In this document: positions 21,394 through 32,586 of the stretch, piece by piece | How positions within the stretch are numbered: the stretch's first letter is position 1 | Layout: each line of letters begins with the position of its first letter | Origin: Thinopyrum elongatum | Taxonomy: Eukaryota > Streptophyta > Magnoliopsida > Poales > Poaceae | Direction of reading: 5' to 3' | Assembly (NCBI GenBank): GCA_011799875.1 | Contig: CM022300.1 | Coordinates: forward strand, 238,030,807-238,094,806 | DNA: 64,000 nucleotides | Position numbers and translations under genes: made by a program | Notes under the pieces: generated by a model | What the model was told of the DNA's origin: nothing | What the model saw: the letters and a program-made list of their open reading frames with translations, nothing else | Databases searched by the model: none

Positions 21394-22560
21394 GTGGCCC
21401 GCCAGTCAATTATGTATCAGTTTGTGGATAACACTCTATACAAAAAGAGGCCAAATGGTGTGAAGTTGAAATGTATTAGCCAGGAAGATGGACTAATGAT
21501 GTTGGCAGAAATACATGGAGGTGTGTGTGGCTCACCTCTTGGATCAAGAGCACTTGCTGGAAAAGCTTTCCTACAGGGATTCTACTGGCCCACTGCCCTC
21601 CGAGATGCAACTGAGCTCGTTACCAAGTGTAAAGCCTGTCGGTTCCATTCCAAGAACATTCATCAACCTTCCCAAGCTCTTCAAACAATCCCTTTATCCT
21701 GGCCTTTTGCAGTCTGGGGGCTCGACATCTTGGGCCCCTTTCCCCGTGCTACCGGAGGCTTTGACTTCTTGTATGTAGCAATCGACAAGTTTACAAAGTG
21801 GCCTGAGGTGGAGCCATTGAGGAAGGTGACTGCGCAATCAGCTGTCAAGTTCTTTAAAGGATTGGTGTGCCGTTTTGGAGTACCCAATAGGGTGATCAAC
21901 GACAATGACACACAATTCACAAGCCGCGCCTTCATGCAGTACATCCAAAGCCTTGGAAGCAAGGTCTCTTTCGCCTCTGTTGCCCACCCTAGGAGCAACA
22001 GACAAGCCGAAAGGATGAAGGTTGAAGTGTTGCGAGGGCTCAAGACAAGAACTTTCGATAAGTTGCGACAATGCAGCAAGCGCTGGGTCGATGAGCTATC
22101 GGTGGTTCTTTGGTCAATCAGGATGACACCAAATCGAGCTACTGGCCAGACTCCCTTCTCCCTAGTATATGGTGCAGAAGCAGTGCTCCCCACGGAACTC
22201 ACATACGGGTCACCTCGAGTACTTGCCTACGACGAAGTAGCGCAAGAGAAGCTGCAGCATGACAATGTTGCACTCCTCGAGGAAGATCATATCTGGGCAG
22301 CTGTACGTGCTGCACGATACCAGCAAGCCCTGTGCCGCTATCACAGCCGCAGGGTTCACGCCTCAAGCCTTGAGGAAGGTGACCTTGTCCTTAGGCGTGT
22401 TCAGTCCGCCAAGGGTACAAACAAGTTGACACCAAAGTGGGATGGCCCTTATCAGGTAGTACGTGTCACCAGACCTGGCGCAGTCCATCTGGAGACCAAA
22501 TATGGCATCCCAATGCAAAACTCATGGAATATTGAGCATCTTCGCAAGTTCTACCTGTAA
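21394..22560 (+). pseudogene. Element 2 integrase, long open reading frame
   Basis: A 388-codon open stretch joined to pol upstream but separated by a TAA near 21345. It contains an HHCC-like N-terminal zinc region (HGGVCGSPLGSR ... CKACRFH) in which the second His is missing. The catalytic core has Asp in WGLDILGPFP (about 21720), Asp in VINDNDTQF (about 21895) and Glu in NRQAERM (about 21999). A C-terminal domain follows with GPYQVVRVTRPGAVHLE, ending in a stop at 22558-22560. The core triad is present. Loss of the zinc His and of upstream frame continuity argue against function. Confidence 0.85.
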
Positions 22561-23793
22561 GGCGCAGTTGTCGGGCCCTGCCCTGACAATCTGTTTTGTA
22601 CAAGCATAGTCCCCGGGACTTGTAACCCTTTGTACAAAGCCAGGCGCAGACCCTGTGCATTGTTGAATAAAATGAAGTGTTTTCATAAAACTTGCATACA
22701 TGATTTCTTGTTTGCTTAAGTATGATCTCGTTGTATTACACTAGCCTTAAGATAAGATGACTAACATATTGTGGAAGGTTATGTGCTATCATCTCTTCTG
22801 CTTTCCTTTGATGACAACAGAAGGATTTCATCACGGATAGTATTCCGGGAAGAAGGATGAATACAAGCCCATGCACTGGTTCCCAACAACCACTCCTTAT
22901 CTGAGACGATAAGAAGTACAGCAAAAAGAGATAAGTGCACTTCATGACATCCCATCATTCCATGCTATACTTATGTATGAGGAGCTTGCACGTAAGGAGA
23001 CTTTTGCCACCTCTGCCATTCGCGCTCCTGTCCTTGACTCGAGTCCACTCGACAAGTTTTGTTGTACCTACATATGGAGGGGTTGGCAGGGGGCTGGCCT
23101 TCGTTCGCGCTCACTAACCCATTTTTGAGCTCATTAAACGTGGTTTTAGTAGCAGCTGTACCAAAGGCCGGCAAGATGTCTTGCCGGAAAATTTTGTTTA
23201 CTAAGGAGTATTGAAGGCTCGTCCTTTAGTGTGTTTAAATACATACACAAGTATCCGGCAAGCTCTTTTTCCAAATATGCGTGAACGAACAAGTACAGGT
23301 CATACGGGTATTAACATGGGTGAAGGATTACATGATTTTCATTAAAATTTGGCAAATGCCTGGATCTTTTGATTTGAAAAAAGATAAGTGCCCCTTAATG
23401 CCTTTCTTGTCCCTCCCCTCCTAGGATTTACATTGAGAAGGAAAGAAGGCAAAAGGAGCGCCTGGGCAGAAGGCCAGCCTGACCCCATCAGGACCAGCGG
23501 GACGCAGCCTGACAAGATCGGGAGGGCCCTCCCTGGCAAGGAAGGAAAGGCCGAGGACGGGGAGAGCGGCTAGGCGATGCCCTGGTCACCCTCGCCAGGA
23601 CCAGAGGAATGCGACTCGGCAGGGACATCGGCAGGGAAGGCGAAGCCGGAGTCCATGAGGAAGCCTGCCGGGGTCTAGCTGGGGGTGGCGGTGACGACCA
23701 GGCCAAGCACCCACGGCAAATCACTCTGTCAGGGTCCGGCTACAGATGATGGTGCTGCCGGTGCCTGGCTGACGGTGACGGTGCGTCTTGTGT
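22561..23793 (+). other. Element 2 3' non-coding region
   Basis: No sense gene. The stretch between integrase and the antisense relic includes CT-rich and GC-rich patches. Frames open here on the minus strand are short and I do not support them. Confidence 0.5.
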
Positions 23794-24457
23794 TCAGCCA
23801 GAGTCCGAGTCGTCGTCTTCGTGCTTGACGACCGGGGGCTCGCCGTTGCCGTCTTCACCGTCAGTGTCCTCCTCGTCGCTATCGCTCGAGGAGGAGCTTT
23901 CGTCATTGCTCAAGCTTTCCGCACAGCACCCTAGACGAGCACCTGAATGCCCGAAGACCTTGATGGAGAGCAGATCAACCTCCACCAACTTGAAGCGAAG
24001 AACATGCCCTTCCGGCAGATAATGGGCACGGGCGAAGGTTTTCTAACCACGCCTAAGGAGCATGACGTGCGGTGCAGGGAACGCAATGTTTGCCCACACA
24101 GTAGCCCCTCATGCGCAACCCTAGCTTGGGCGGCTAGTCGACCTCCATCACCCTGGCAAAGGGACGAGGGAGCCGCAGACGACTGCGTTGAGGATCACAT
24201 AGCTTGACGATGAACTCCAGCGTTGTATCCCCTACTTGGCCTTCCGCTGGCATGGGAACAGCTGGAGGAGGCGCGGTGAGGGCACCACTTCGCCCACCTC
24301 GACCGCGGGCGCCGTGTCGACCTCTACCGCGCCCCGCGACTTCACCTTGTGCACTGGATCCGGCCTCTGCGGCTGTCGCGGAAGCCGGGACGAAGTGCCG
24401 AGAGGAGGTTCTTGTCACTACTGTCGGAGCATGGGCTCGACCCCTTCCCCTCGCCAT
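23794..24457 (-). pseudogene. Antisense B3-domain protein relic in element 2
   Basis: On the strand opposite to the retrotransposon. The ATG at 24457 opens a basic N-terminus (MARGRGRAHAPTVV, then Gly/Arg-rich repeats). A B3-like DNA-binding domain follows: LPRPFARVMEVD, a stop, PPKLGLRMRG, a frame change, then KTFARAH, LPEGHVLRFKLVEVDLLS and FGHSGARLGCC. It ends in an acidic serine-rich tail (NDESSSSSDSDEEDTDGE) and a stop at 23794. B3 domains bind DNA in plant transcription factors. At least one stop and one frameshift break the domain. The gene occupies the slot used by the intact antisense ORF of element 1. The B3 assignment is from motif memory and fairly confident. Confidence 0.65.
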
Positions 24458-25037
24458 CGTGGAAGTGGAATCAGGCAAGGAAGAAGAAAGAGGTGATGGA
24501 TGAGCATCGCCACCTCCTTGCATCTCCTTTTATAGCGGAGTGGGGAGGGAGGCTGGCTCTCCGCTACTCTGGGGTGGGCGCCCCACTCCTCCAATCCAGC
24601 CCCCTGCATATCTAATGGCGCCTTGATTCATCGACCGCCCCACTACGCCAATCTGGGCGATGTGAATTCTGCCAACGTCACACATTCCTGTGCCCTGCGC
24701 CTCCACCACCAACCCTGCGTGATGCATGTAGCACGCATAGCGAAAACGACAGACATGGTGGTGAACATAAGGTAAAATGGCAGTTACCACCATCTGCGCA
24801 CAAGTGCCAATAATGGGATCCCCATGGGCGTAGACGCCCATGATTAGCAAAACGGGCGACGCACGCCGTATGGATATGAAGGCACCACGAGATCCCTGGA
24901 AACTGACCCAAGTCTAGGTTAATGAAGAAGCAAAAGAAGATCTAAAAAATACAAGTACTAGCTCCAGCAAGATCTGTGTGTACGCCTATGCATTGGTTGA
25001 GCCTACTCCAACGATGCCCGGCGGCACGTACGGACCA
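24458..25037. other. Element 2 DNA between antisense relic and polypurine tract
   Basis: No gene seen. It should contain the promoter of the antisense gene on the minus strand. Confidence 0.4.
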
Positions 25038-25051
25038 GGCCCGGGGGCTCC
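25038..25051 (+). other. Polypurine tract of element 2
   Basis: GGCCCGGGGGCTCC directly before the LTR start TGTCGGTGG, nearly identical to the tract of element 1. Confidence 0.7.
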
Positions 25052-25996
25052 TGTCGGTGGAACAAACATGTGTGTTTGCTGACCTGACTTATGCGCCGGC
25101 GTACTGCTGCACATACATCAAATACCAAGACATGACACAAGATAAGCCAGAGAAACCGCTCTTCATGAGATCAAGGAGTGCATTAAGAAGACCAAGGTAA
25201 TCAGAAAATCCCTCAGGAAGGCCCCCTTGCCGGGCATGCGAGCTCGGTAAGGTCGAGGCTACGCCTGGGACCAAGTACAGGGCACCCCGGTAGGGGTCCC
25301 AGGGCCGCCAAGGCCACAAGACCGAGCCCGGCAGGCTCCGTACCGGCAAACCTCCACCAAGATGCCACCGCTCCACCTCATTGTACACCAGTCAGTAATC
25401 AGTGCGGTGTCGAGCTCCCAAGTCGCTAGGTGGATCCTGTCGGGTACGTGGCAACCTTCTGGAGAAGAGATTAGCTTTATTGACACCCGTCCGATGGCGT
25501 GTCACGCTAATAAGAGGCAGATGGATAAGCGGCACGGCAAGCTTGTCGGGCTTCAACCTCAGCACGACACCTAGCAGTGCATTTAATGCACTTTTGTCCT
25601 AACTGCCAGAGTTAGGTATGATAACACTGTTAGCTATCTAATCATGCTAAAATGACTGTTTTTCCACTGTGGTCGCCCCTTAAGCTATAAAAGGAGGCCC
25701 GAGACAACCTAGCAAGGGGTTCGAACATTTGACCCATCAACACTTATACGCGTGCACCGCTCTGCCCGAGGCACACTTGCCGGGCTTGAGCTCGCCGCGC
25801 CTTCATGTTCCTCTAGATCAATCCACCATAGCAGGAGTAGGGTTTTACACTGTAAGCAGCCCGAACCTAGGTAAAAGAGAGTTGTCCATCGCTATGCTGC
25901 CTTGCTGTTTCTGCTCTTTGTGCAATGTGACCGTCCCCTTGCCGAACCACAAAGGGGCAGCCCTGCCCCATAGGTGATCGTGCTACCCCCATGACA
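25052..25996 (+). repeat. 3' LTR of element 2
   Basis: 945 bp with TG...CA ends (TGTCGGTGGAAC ... CCCATGACA), followed by the AAGTG target duplication. A TATAAAAG box is at 25686-25693. The first 280 bp match the 5' remnant. Confidence 0.9.
25686..25693 (+). promoter_or_regulatory. TATA box of element 2 LTR
   Basis: TATAAAAG followed by GAGGCCCG, the same block as in the element 1 LTR. Confidence 0.6.
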
Positions 25997-26392
25997 AAGT
26001 GCGAGGCTTGTTCAAGTAAGAACATCACCCAAGCACCGTTCCACCCACATATCCAATTATCAAAGTAGCGCGAATCAAACAAACATGATGAAAGTGACTA
26101 GATGAAATTCCTGTGTGTCCTCAAGAACGTTTTACTTGCTATAAGAGAAAGTTCCGGCTTGTCCCTTGCTACAAAAAGTATTGGGCTACCTTGCTGCACC
26201 TATTGCTACTATTGTTACTTTTCACTTATTACAAGTTATCTTTCTACCAAACTATCTGTTACCGAGAATTTCAGTGCCTGCAGACATTACCTTGCTAAAA
26301 GCCGCTTATCATTTCCCTCTGCTCCTCGTTGGGTTCGACACTCTTACTTATCGAAATGACTACGATTGACCCCCTATACTTTTGGGTCATCA
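25997..26392 (+). repeat. 5' LTR of element A, right part
   Basis: Resumes after the AAGTG duplication and ends TTTGGGTCATCA. It contains the CCTCGTTGGGTTCGACACTC block typical of Athila-like LTR ends in cereals. Confidence 0.8.
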
Positions 26393-26403
26393 AGGCTCTT
26401 TTC

Positions 26404-26421
26404 TAGCGCCGTTGCCGGGGA
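26404..26421 (+). other. Primer-binding site of element A
   Basis: TAGCGCCGTTGCCGGGGA lies 11 bp past the LTR end. It resembles the tRNA-Asp-type site of Athila-like elements with one G-to-A change. Confidence 0.55.
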
Positions 26422-26498
26422 GTGAAGAGCTTTTGGTGAATGGAATTTGGTAAGGAAACATTTATATTACGTGCTGAAATTTACTGTTACTTGTTACT

Positions 26499-27479
26499 AT
26501 GGAAAACAATCCTTTGAGGGGTTTGTTCGGGGTATCTTCACCTCGACCGGAAGCACAAAGAGTTGCTCCTCAACCTACTACACCTAGTAAAAATATTTAT
26601 TATGAGATTCCTTCAGGTATGATAGAGAAACTGCTAGCTAATCCTTATGCAGGATATGGAACAGTACATTCTGATACACACCTAATCTATGTGGATGAAG
26701 TTTGTGGATAATTTAAGCTTGCAGGTATATCCGGAGATGAAGTTAAGAAGAAGGTTTTCCCTTTATCTTTGGGGGGAAAGGCATTGACATGGTATAGGCT
26801 ATGTGATGATATTGGAGCTTGGGATTGGAATTTCATCAAAAGTTTTATCCTATGCATCTGGTTCATCGTGATCGGAATTTTTTATATATATATATATATA
26901 TATAATTCTTGGCCTTGTGAAGGAGAAAGTATAGCTCAAGCTTGGGGGAGGGTTAAGTACATGATGTACACATGCCCCAATCATGAGCTCTCAATGGAAA
27001 TTATTTTACAGAATTTTTATGCTTGGCTTTCTCATAATGATCAAACCATGCTCGATTCTTCTTCAACTGGTTCCTTTATGAAGAAAACTATTTAATTTAG
27101 ATGGGATCTTCTGGAAAAGATTAAACGCAACTCTGAAAGATGGGGACTCGACAAAGGTAAAGAGTCAGGTATAAAACTTGAATTTGATTATATTAAGTCT
27201 TTTATGGATACCGATGCATTTCATGAGTTTAGCACTAAATATGGACTTGACTCTGAGATAGCAGCTTCCTTTTGTGAATCTTTTGCTACTCATGTTGATC
27301 TCCCAAAGGAGAAGTGGTTTAAATATCATTCCCCTATTAAAGAAAAGATTAAGGAACTAGACATAGTAAAAGAAGAAACTATCATTTACAATGTTGACCC
27401 AGTTGTACCCACTGCTTATGTTGAGAAACCACCTTTTCATGTTAGGATAAAGGAAGATGAAAGTTTTGACTGTGGTTAA
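26499..27479 (+). pseudogene. Element A gag, broken
   Basis: An Athila-like Gag in three open pieces. The first starts MENNPLRGLFG at 26499 and stops at 26711 after VDEVCG. The second covers LSLGGKALTWYRL, an insertion of Tyr-Ile repeats from a (TA)n run, and WPCEGESIAQAWGRVKYM, stopping near 27095. The third (27096-27479) includes NSERWGLDKGKESG, IKEKIKELD and KEDESFDCG. Each break is a point stop or short indel. There is no zinc knuckle. Product would be the capsid precursor; non-functional. Confidence 0.8.
26881..26904 (+). repeat. (TA)n microsatellite in element A gag
   Basis: About 11 TA units within the gag frame, encoding an alternating Tyr-Ile run that has no place in a capsid protein. 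It is therefore a post-insertion expansion. Confidence 0.85.
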
Positions 27480-30400
27480 TAAAAGTTATGTTAGAACACC
27501 TACACCCTCTGAACAAATTAAAGTTAAACCTAATGTTTCTATGGTTAAGGATCTATTGGTCGATAATATTGATGGGCATGTTATTTATTTCTGTGGTGAA
27601 GCTGCTAGAATTGCTAAACCCGACACTAAAGATAAGAATAAGCCTGTTGTTGGCATGCCTGTTGTATCTATTAAAATAGGAGATCATTGTTATCATGGCT
27701 TATGTGACTTGGTTGATAGTGTGAGTGCTATTCCATTTACATTATATCAACAAATTATGAATGATATTGCACCTGCTGAAATAGAAGACATTGATGTTAC
27801 TATTAAGCTTGCGAATAGAGATACTATTACACCACTTGGGATTGTTAGAGATGTTGACGTCTTGTGTGGAAAAATTAAAATACCCTACTGATTTTCTAGT
27901 CCTTGGTTCCCCACAAGATGATTTTTGTCTCATTATATTTGGTAGACCCTTCTTGAACACTGTTAATGCTAAGATCGATTGTGCTAAAGAAATTGTCAGT
28001 GTTAATTTTGGTGATGTATCTCATGAGTTTAATTTCTCTAAGTTTCGTAGAAAACCTCTTGATACAGAATTTCCTAGTAAAGATGAATTATTTGTCTTGC
28101 TTCTATTGCCGTATCTCCTACTGATCTGTTAGAACAATATTTGCTAGACCATGATAATGATATGCACATGAGTGAAAGAAATGAAATTGATAAGATGTTC
28201 TTTGATTAGCCTCCTATCCTGAAACATAATTTGCCTATTGAAACTCTTGGAGGTCCTCCTCCACAGAAGGGCGATCCTGTGTTTGAATTAAAACAATTGC
28301 CTGATACTTTGAAGTATGCTTATCTTGATGAAAAGAAGATATATCATGTTATTATCAGTGCTAACCTTACAGAGCATGAAGAAAAGAGATTATTAAAAAC
28401 TCTTAGGAAGCATTGTGTTGCTATTGGATATACTCTTCATGATCTTAAGGGCATTAGTCCCACTCTATGTCAGCACAAGATTAATATGGAGCCTGATGCA
28501 AAACCAGTTGTTCATCATCAACGACGATTAAATCCTAAGATGAAGAAGGTGGTAAGAAATAAAATACTAAAACTGCAGGAAGCAGGTATAATCTATCCCA
28601 TAGCAGATAGTAGATGGGTAAGTCCTATTCATTGTGTCCCTATGAAAGGAGTCATTACCGTTGTTCCTAATGATAAGAATGAGCTTATTCCACAAAGAAT
28701 TGTAACTGGTTATAGGATGGTAATTGATTTTAGAAAACTAAACAAAGCTACTAGAAAAGATCATTATCCCTTGCCTTTTATTGATCAAATGTTAGACAGA
28801 CTGTCTAAGCATACACACTTTTGCTTTCTTGTTGGATATTCTGGTTTCTCTCAAATACCTGTATCACAAGCCAATCAAGAGAAAACCACTTTTACTTGTC
28901 CCTTTGGAACTTATGCTTATAGACATATGCCTTTTGGTTTATGTAATGCACCTGCTACATTTCAAAGATGTATGATTGCTATATTATTTGACTTTTGTGA
29001 AAAGATTGTTGAGATTTTCGTGGATGATTTCTCCGTTTACGGGACCTCTTTTGATGATTGCTTGAGCAACCTTGATCGAGTTTTGCAGAGATGTGAGAAA
29101 ACTGATCTTGTCTTGAATTGGGAGAAGTGCCACTTTATGGTGAATGAAGGTATTGTCTTGGGGCATAAAATTTCCGAATGAGGTATTGAGGTAGATAAAG
29201 CTAAAGTTGATGCAACTGATAAAATGCCATGCCCCAAAGATATTAAATGTATAAGAAGTTTCCTCGGTCATGCTGGTTTTTACATGAGGTTTATTAAAGA
29301 CTTCTCTAAAATTTCTAGGCCTCTTACTAATCTCTTGCAAAAAGATGTTCCATTTGTTTTTGATGATGATTGTGTAGAAGCCTTTGAAACACTTAAGAAA
29401 GCCTTAACCTCTGCACCTATTATTCAACCACCTGATTGGAACTTACCATTTGAAATTAAGTGCGATGCTAGTGATTATGATGTTGGTGCTGTTCTAGGAC
29501 AAAGAGTTGATAAGAAATTAAATGTTATTCATTAAGCTAGTACAACTCTAGACAGTGCTCAGATAAATTATGCTACTACTGAGAAAGAATTTTTAGCAGT
29601 TGTGTTTGCATGTGACAAATTTAGATCTTGCATAGTTGATTCTAAAGTAATTGTTCACATTGATCATGCTGCTACTAAAAACCTTATGGAAAAGAAAGAT
29701 GCTAAACCTAGACTCATTAGGTGGGTTCTATTGCTACAAGAATTTTACTTGCGTATTACTGATAGGAAAGGAGCCGAGAATCCCGTAAATAATAACTTGT
29801 CTAGACTAGAAAATATTCTTGATGACCCACTTTCTATTGATGATAGTTTTCCTGATGAGCAGCTAGCTGTTATAAATGCTTCATGTAACACTCCTTGGTA
29901 TGCAGACTATGCTAATTACATTGTTGCTAAATATTTACCACCTAGTTTCACATACCAACAAAAGAAAAAGTTCTTCTTTGATTTGAGACATTACTTTTGG
30001 GATGACCCACATCTTTATAAAGAGGGAGTAGATGGTATTATTAGATGTTGCGTACCTGAGCATGAACAGGAACAAATCCTACGGAAGTGTCACTCCGAGG
30101 CCTACGAAGGACACCATGCTGGAGACAGAACTGCGCATAAGGTATTACAATCTAGTTTCTATTGGCCTACTCTCTTCAAGGATGCACGCAAGTTTTTCTT
30201 ATCATGTGATGAATGTCAAAGAATTGGTAATATTAGTAGACGTCAGGAAATGCCTATGAATTATTCACTTGTTATTGAGCCATTTGATGTTTGGGGATTT
30301 GATTATATGGGACTTTTTCCTTCCTCTAATGGGTACACTCATATTCTAGTTGTTGTTGATTACGTTACTAAGTGGGTAGAAGCTATTCCAACTAGTAGTG

Positions 30401-31222
30401 CTGCTCACAACACTTCTATTAAAATGCTTAAAGAAGTTATTTTCCTGAGGTTTGGAGTCCCTAGATATTTAATGACTGATGGTGGTTCACATTTTATTCA
30501 TGGTGCATTCCGTAAATTGCTTGCTAAGTATGATGTCAACCATAGAATTGCATCACCTTATCACCCTCAGTCTAGTGGCCAAGTTGAATTGAGCAATAGA
30601 GAAATAAAGTTCATTTTGCAAAAGACTGTTAATAGATCTAAAAGAACTAGTCTAAGAAATTATATGATGCATTGTGGGCATACAGAATGGCTTATAAAAA
30701 TCCTATGGGTATGTCCCCTTATAAAATGGTCTATGCAAAAGCATGTCATTTACCTCTTGAGCTGAAACATAACACATATTGAGAAATTAAGGAACTTAAC
30801 TATGATTTCAAACTTCCTGGTGAAAAGAGGTTATTTGATATTACTTCTTTAGATGAGTGGAGAATGCAAGCTTATGAAAATGCCAAGTTGTTTAAAGAAA
30901 AACTTAAAAGATGGCATGATAGAAGAATCCAAAAACGGGAATTCAAAATAGGAGATCAACTTTTATTATACAATTCTCGTTTAAGATTTTTTGCAGGAAA
31001 GCTCCTCCCTAAATGGGAAGGACCGTATATTGTTGAAGAAGTTTATCGTTCCGGTGCCATCAAGATAAATAATGCCGAAGGCACTAACCCGAAGGTGGTT
31101 AATGGGCAAAGAATTAAAAATTATATCTCAGGTATTCCCATTAATATTGAAACTAATATTATCCAAACTATGACACCGAAGGAACACATAAGGGAAACCT
31201 TCCGGAATGTTCCAGAGCCCTG
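27480..31222 (+). pseudogene. Element A pol: protease, RT, RNase H, integrase, decayed
   Basis: Protease region at about 27640-28000: the expected active-site stretch reads CDLVDSVSAIP, so the usual DLGAS is altered. RT (28231-29181): WVSPIHCVP, YRMVIDFRKLNKAT, then FLVGYSGFSQI where the catalytic Asp of the LDxYSGF block is Val, and the second motif FVDDFSVYG. A TGA follows KISE at 29181. RNase H (about 29430-29800) has a TAA at 29533. Integrase (about 30040-30765): the zinc ligands in [11 protein letters not shown] and CDECQRIG are kept, and the core residues in [16 protein letters not shown] and [10 protein letters not shown] are present. Frame is lost near 30660 and 30780, and the C-terminal part ends near 31222. 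A classical Athila-like pol, inactive. Confidence 0.85.
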
Positions 31223-32586
31223 AAAAAGGGGTAGGTATGTGGTACGGTAAGTAAACCGACTCCAAAAGTTCCATAAAAGTATTTTCAATCCATTTTGGAA
31301 TATAAAAAAATTAGGAAAATAATAAACAGTCCGAAAAGTGCACAAGGTAGCAACAAGCCTGAGGGGCATGCCCTAGACAAGTACATGGAAGAAAAACGGA
31401 GTCGGGAAAGCCCACGAGGGGGCCACAAGCCCGAGGGGCGTGCACTACTCCCCTGGGCACGCCTCCATGATCTATTTTTGAGTGTTTGCTTAGTGATCTA
31501 TCTATCTATGTAATCGTGTGCGAGATATATAATAAAGAGTAGTTTGAGTTTTGCTTTGCTTTCTTGTTTCAATCTTAGCAATGGAAAATAAAAGAATAAA
31601 ATATCATATGCTACTCCCATGGGGAGTAATGACTTCACATAAAAGAAGTCTAGTTGATGAAATTTGTTGGAAGTTAACAAGCATAGCATTGATCATTGGT
31701 ACAATCCATGAAAAAGTAGTAAAGAAAGAGAGGTCTCACATTTAAATATACTATCTTGGAAATCTTTTATGATTGTGAGCCCCCATCAAATATTCTATAT
31801 CAATTAGTTGATGTTGGACAAGGAAGACAACGTAATGAGTTATGGTTGTTTACATTCACATAGAAGTTCTATTGTTATGGATCTTCTAACATGTGGTGCT
31901 TGTCTAGGATCTTTTGCTAGCCAAAAATTTGCACCAAGTAGAGATACTACTTGTGCATCCAAAACCCTTAACCCCAGTTTCATGTAATGAGAGTCCACTA
32001 TATCTACCTAGGGATTGAATAAGATCCTTCAAGTAAGTTGTCATCGGTGCATAAGGCAATAAAAATTACTTCTAAATATGTATGATCTTTTATTGTAGGG
32101 GAAAATAAGCGTTGTACGAACTTGTGATGGTAAAGAAATAAAAGCGACGGATTGCATAATAAAGGTTGCTATCACAAGGGGCAATATAACGTGACATTCC
32201 TTTACATTAAGAGCTTGCACATCCAAAAACAAAAAGTGCATGAGAACATCTGCTTCCCTCTACGAATGGCCTATATTTTCCTTTCATGTATTTACTTTGA
32301 TGCAAGAGTCATTAGTGTTAATCCCTATTCCTCTCTATGTATTCTTTAGTGGCAAGCATCATGTGGTAGATAGATCCGGACATATATATCCAGTTGGATG
32401 TAGGTGATCATGGGTTATTATTGTTGACATTACCCTTGAGGTAAATAAGTTGGGAGGCAGAACTATAAGCCCCTATCTTTCTATGTGTCTAATTGAAACT
32501 ATTGCTCTATAAATACGCCTTGAGTGTCAGCAATCATAGAAGACTAAATGATGCTTGAGTATGTGAACTTGCTGAACAAAGCTCGT
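31223..32586 (+). other. Element A 3' non-coding region, left part
   Basis: No gene. AT-rich with an LTR-like GC-rich insert near 31330-31470 (GCCCTAGACA, CCCGAGGGGCGTGC). It is interrupted at 32587 by element 3. Confidence 0.6.

Larger units (their letters stand above)
16147..25996 (+). mobile_element. Tat-type Gypsy retrotransposon (element 2), 9.85 kb
   Basis: A near-complete element flanked by a perfect 5-bp target duplication AAGTG (16142-16146 and 25997-26001). It has a truncated 5' LTR, gag, protease, RT, two RNase H-like parts, integrase, a long 3' non-coding region with an antisense B3 relic, a polypurine tract and a full 3' LTR (25052-25996). The second, additional RNase H (about 20700-21090) is the Tat-lineage signature. 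The shared 280 bp of the two LTRs differ at about 17 sites by eye. It is inserted in the 5' LTR of element A. Confidence 0.9.
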
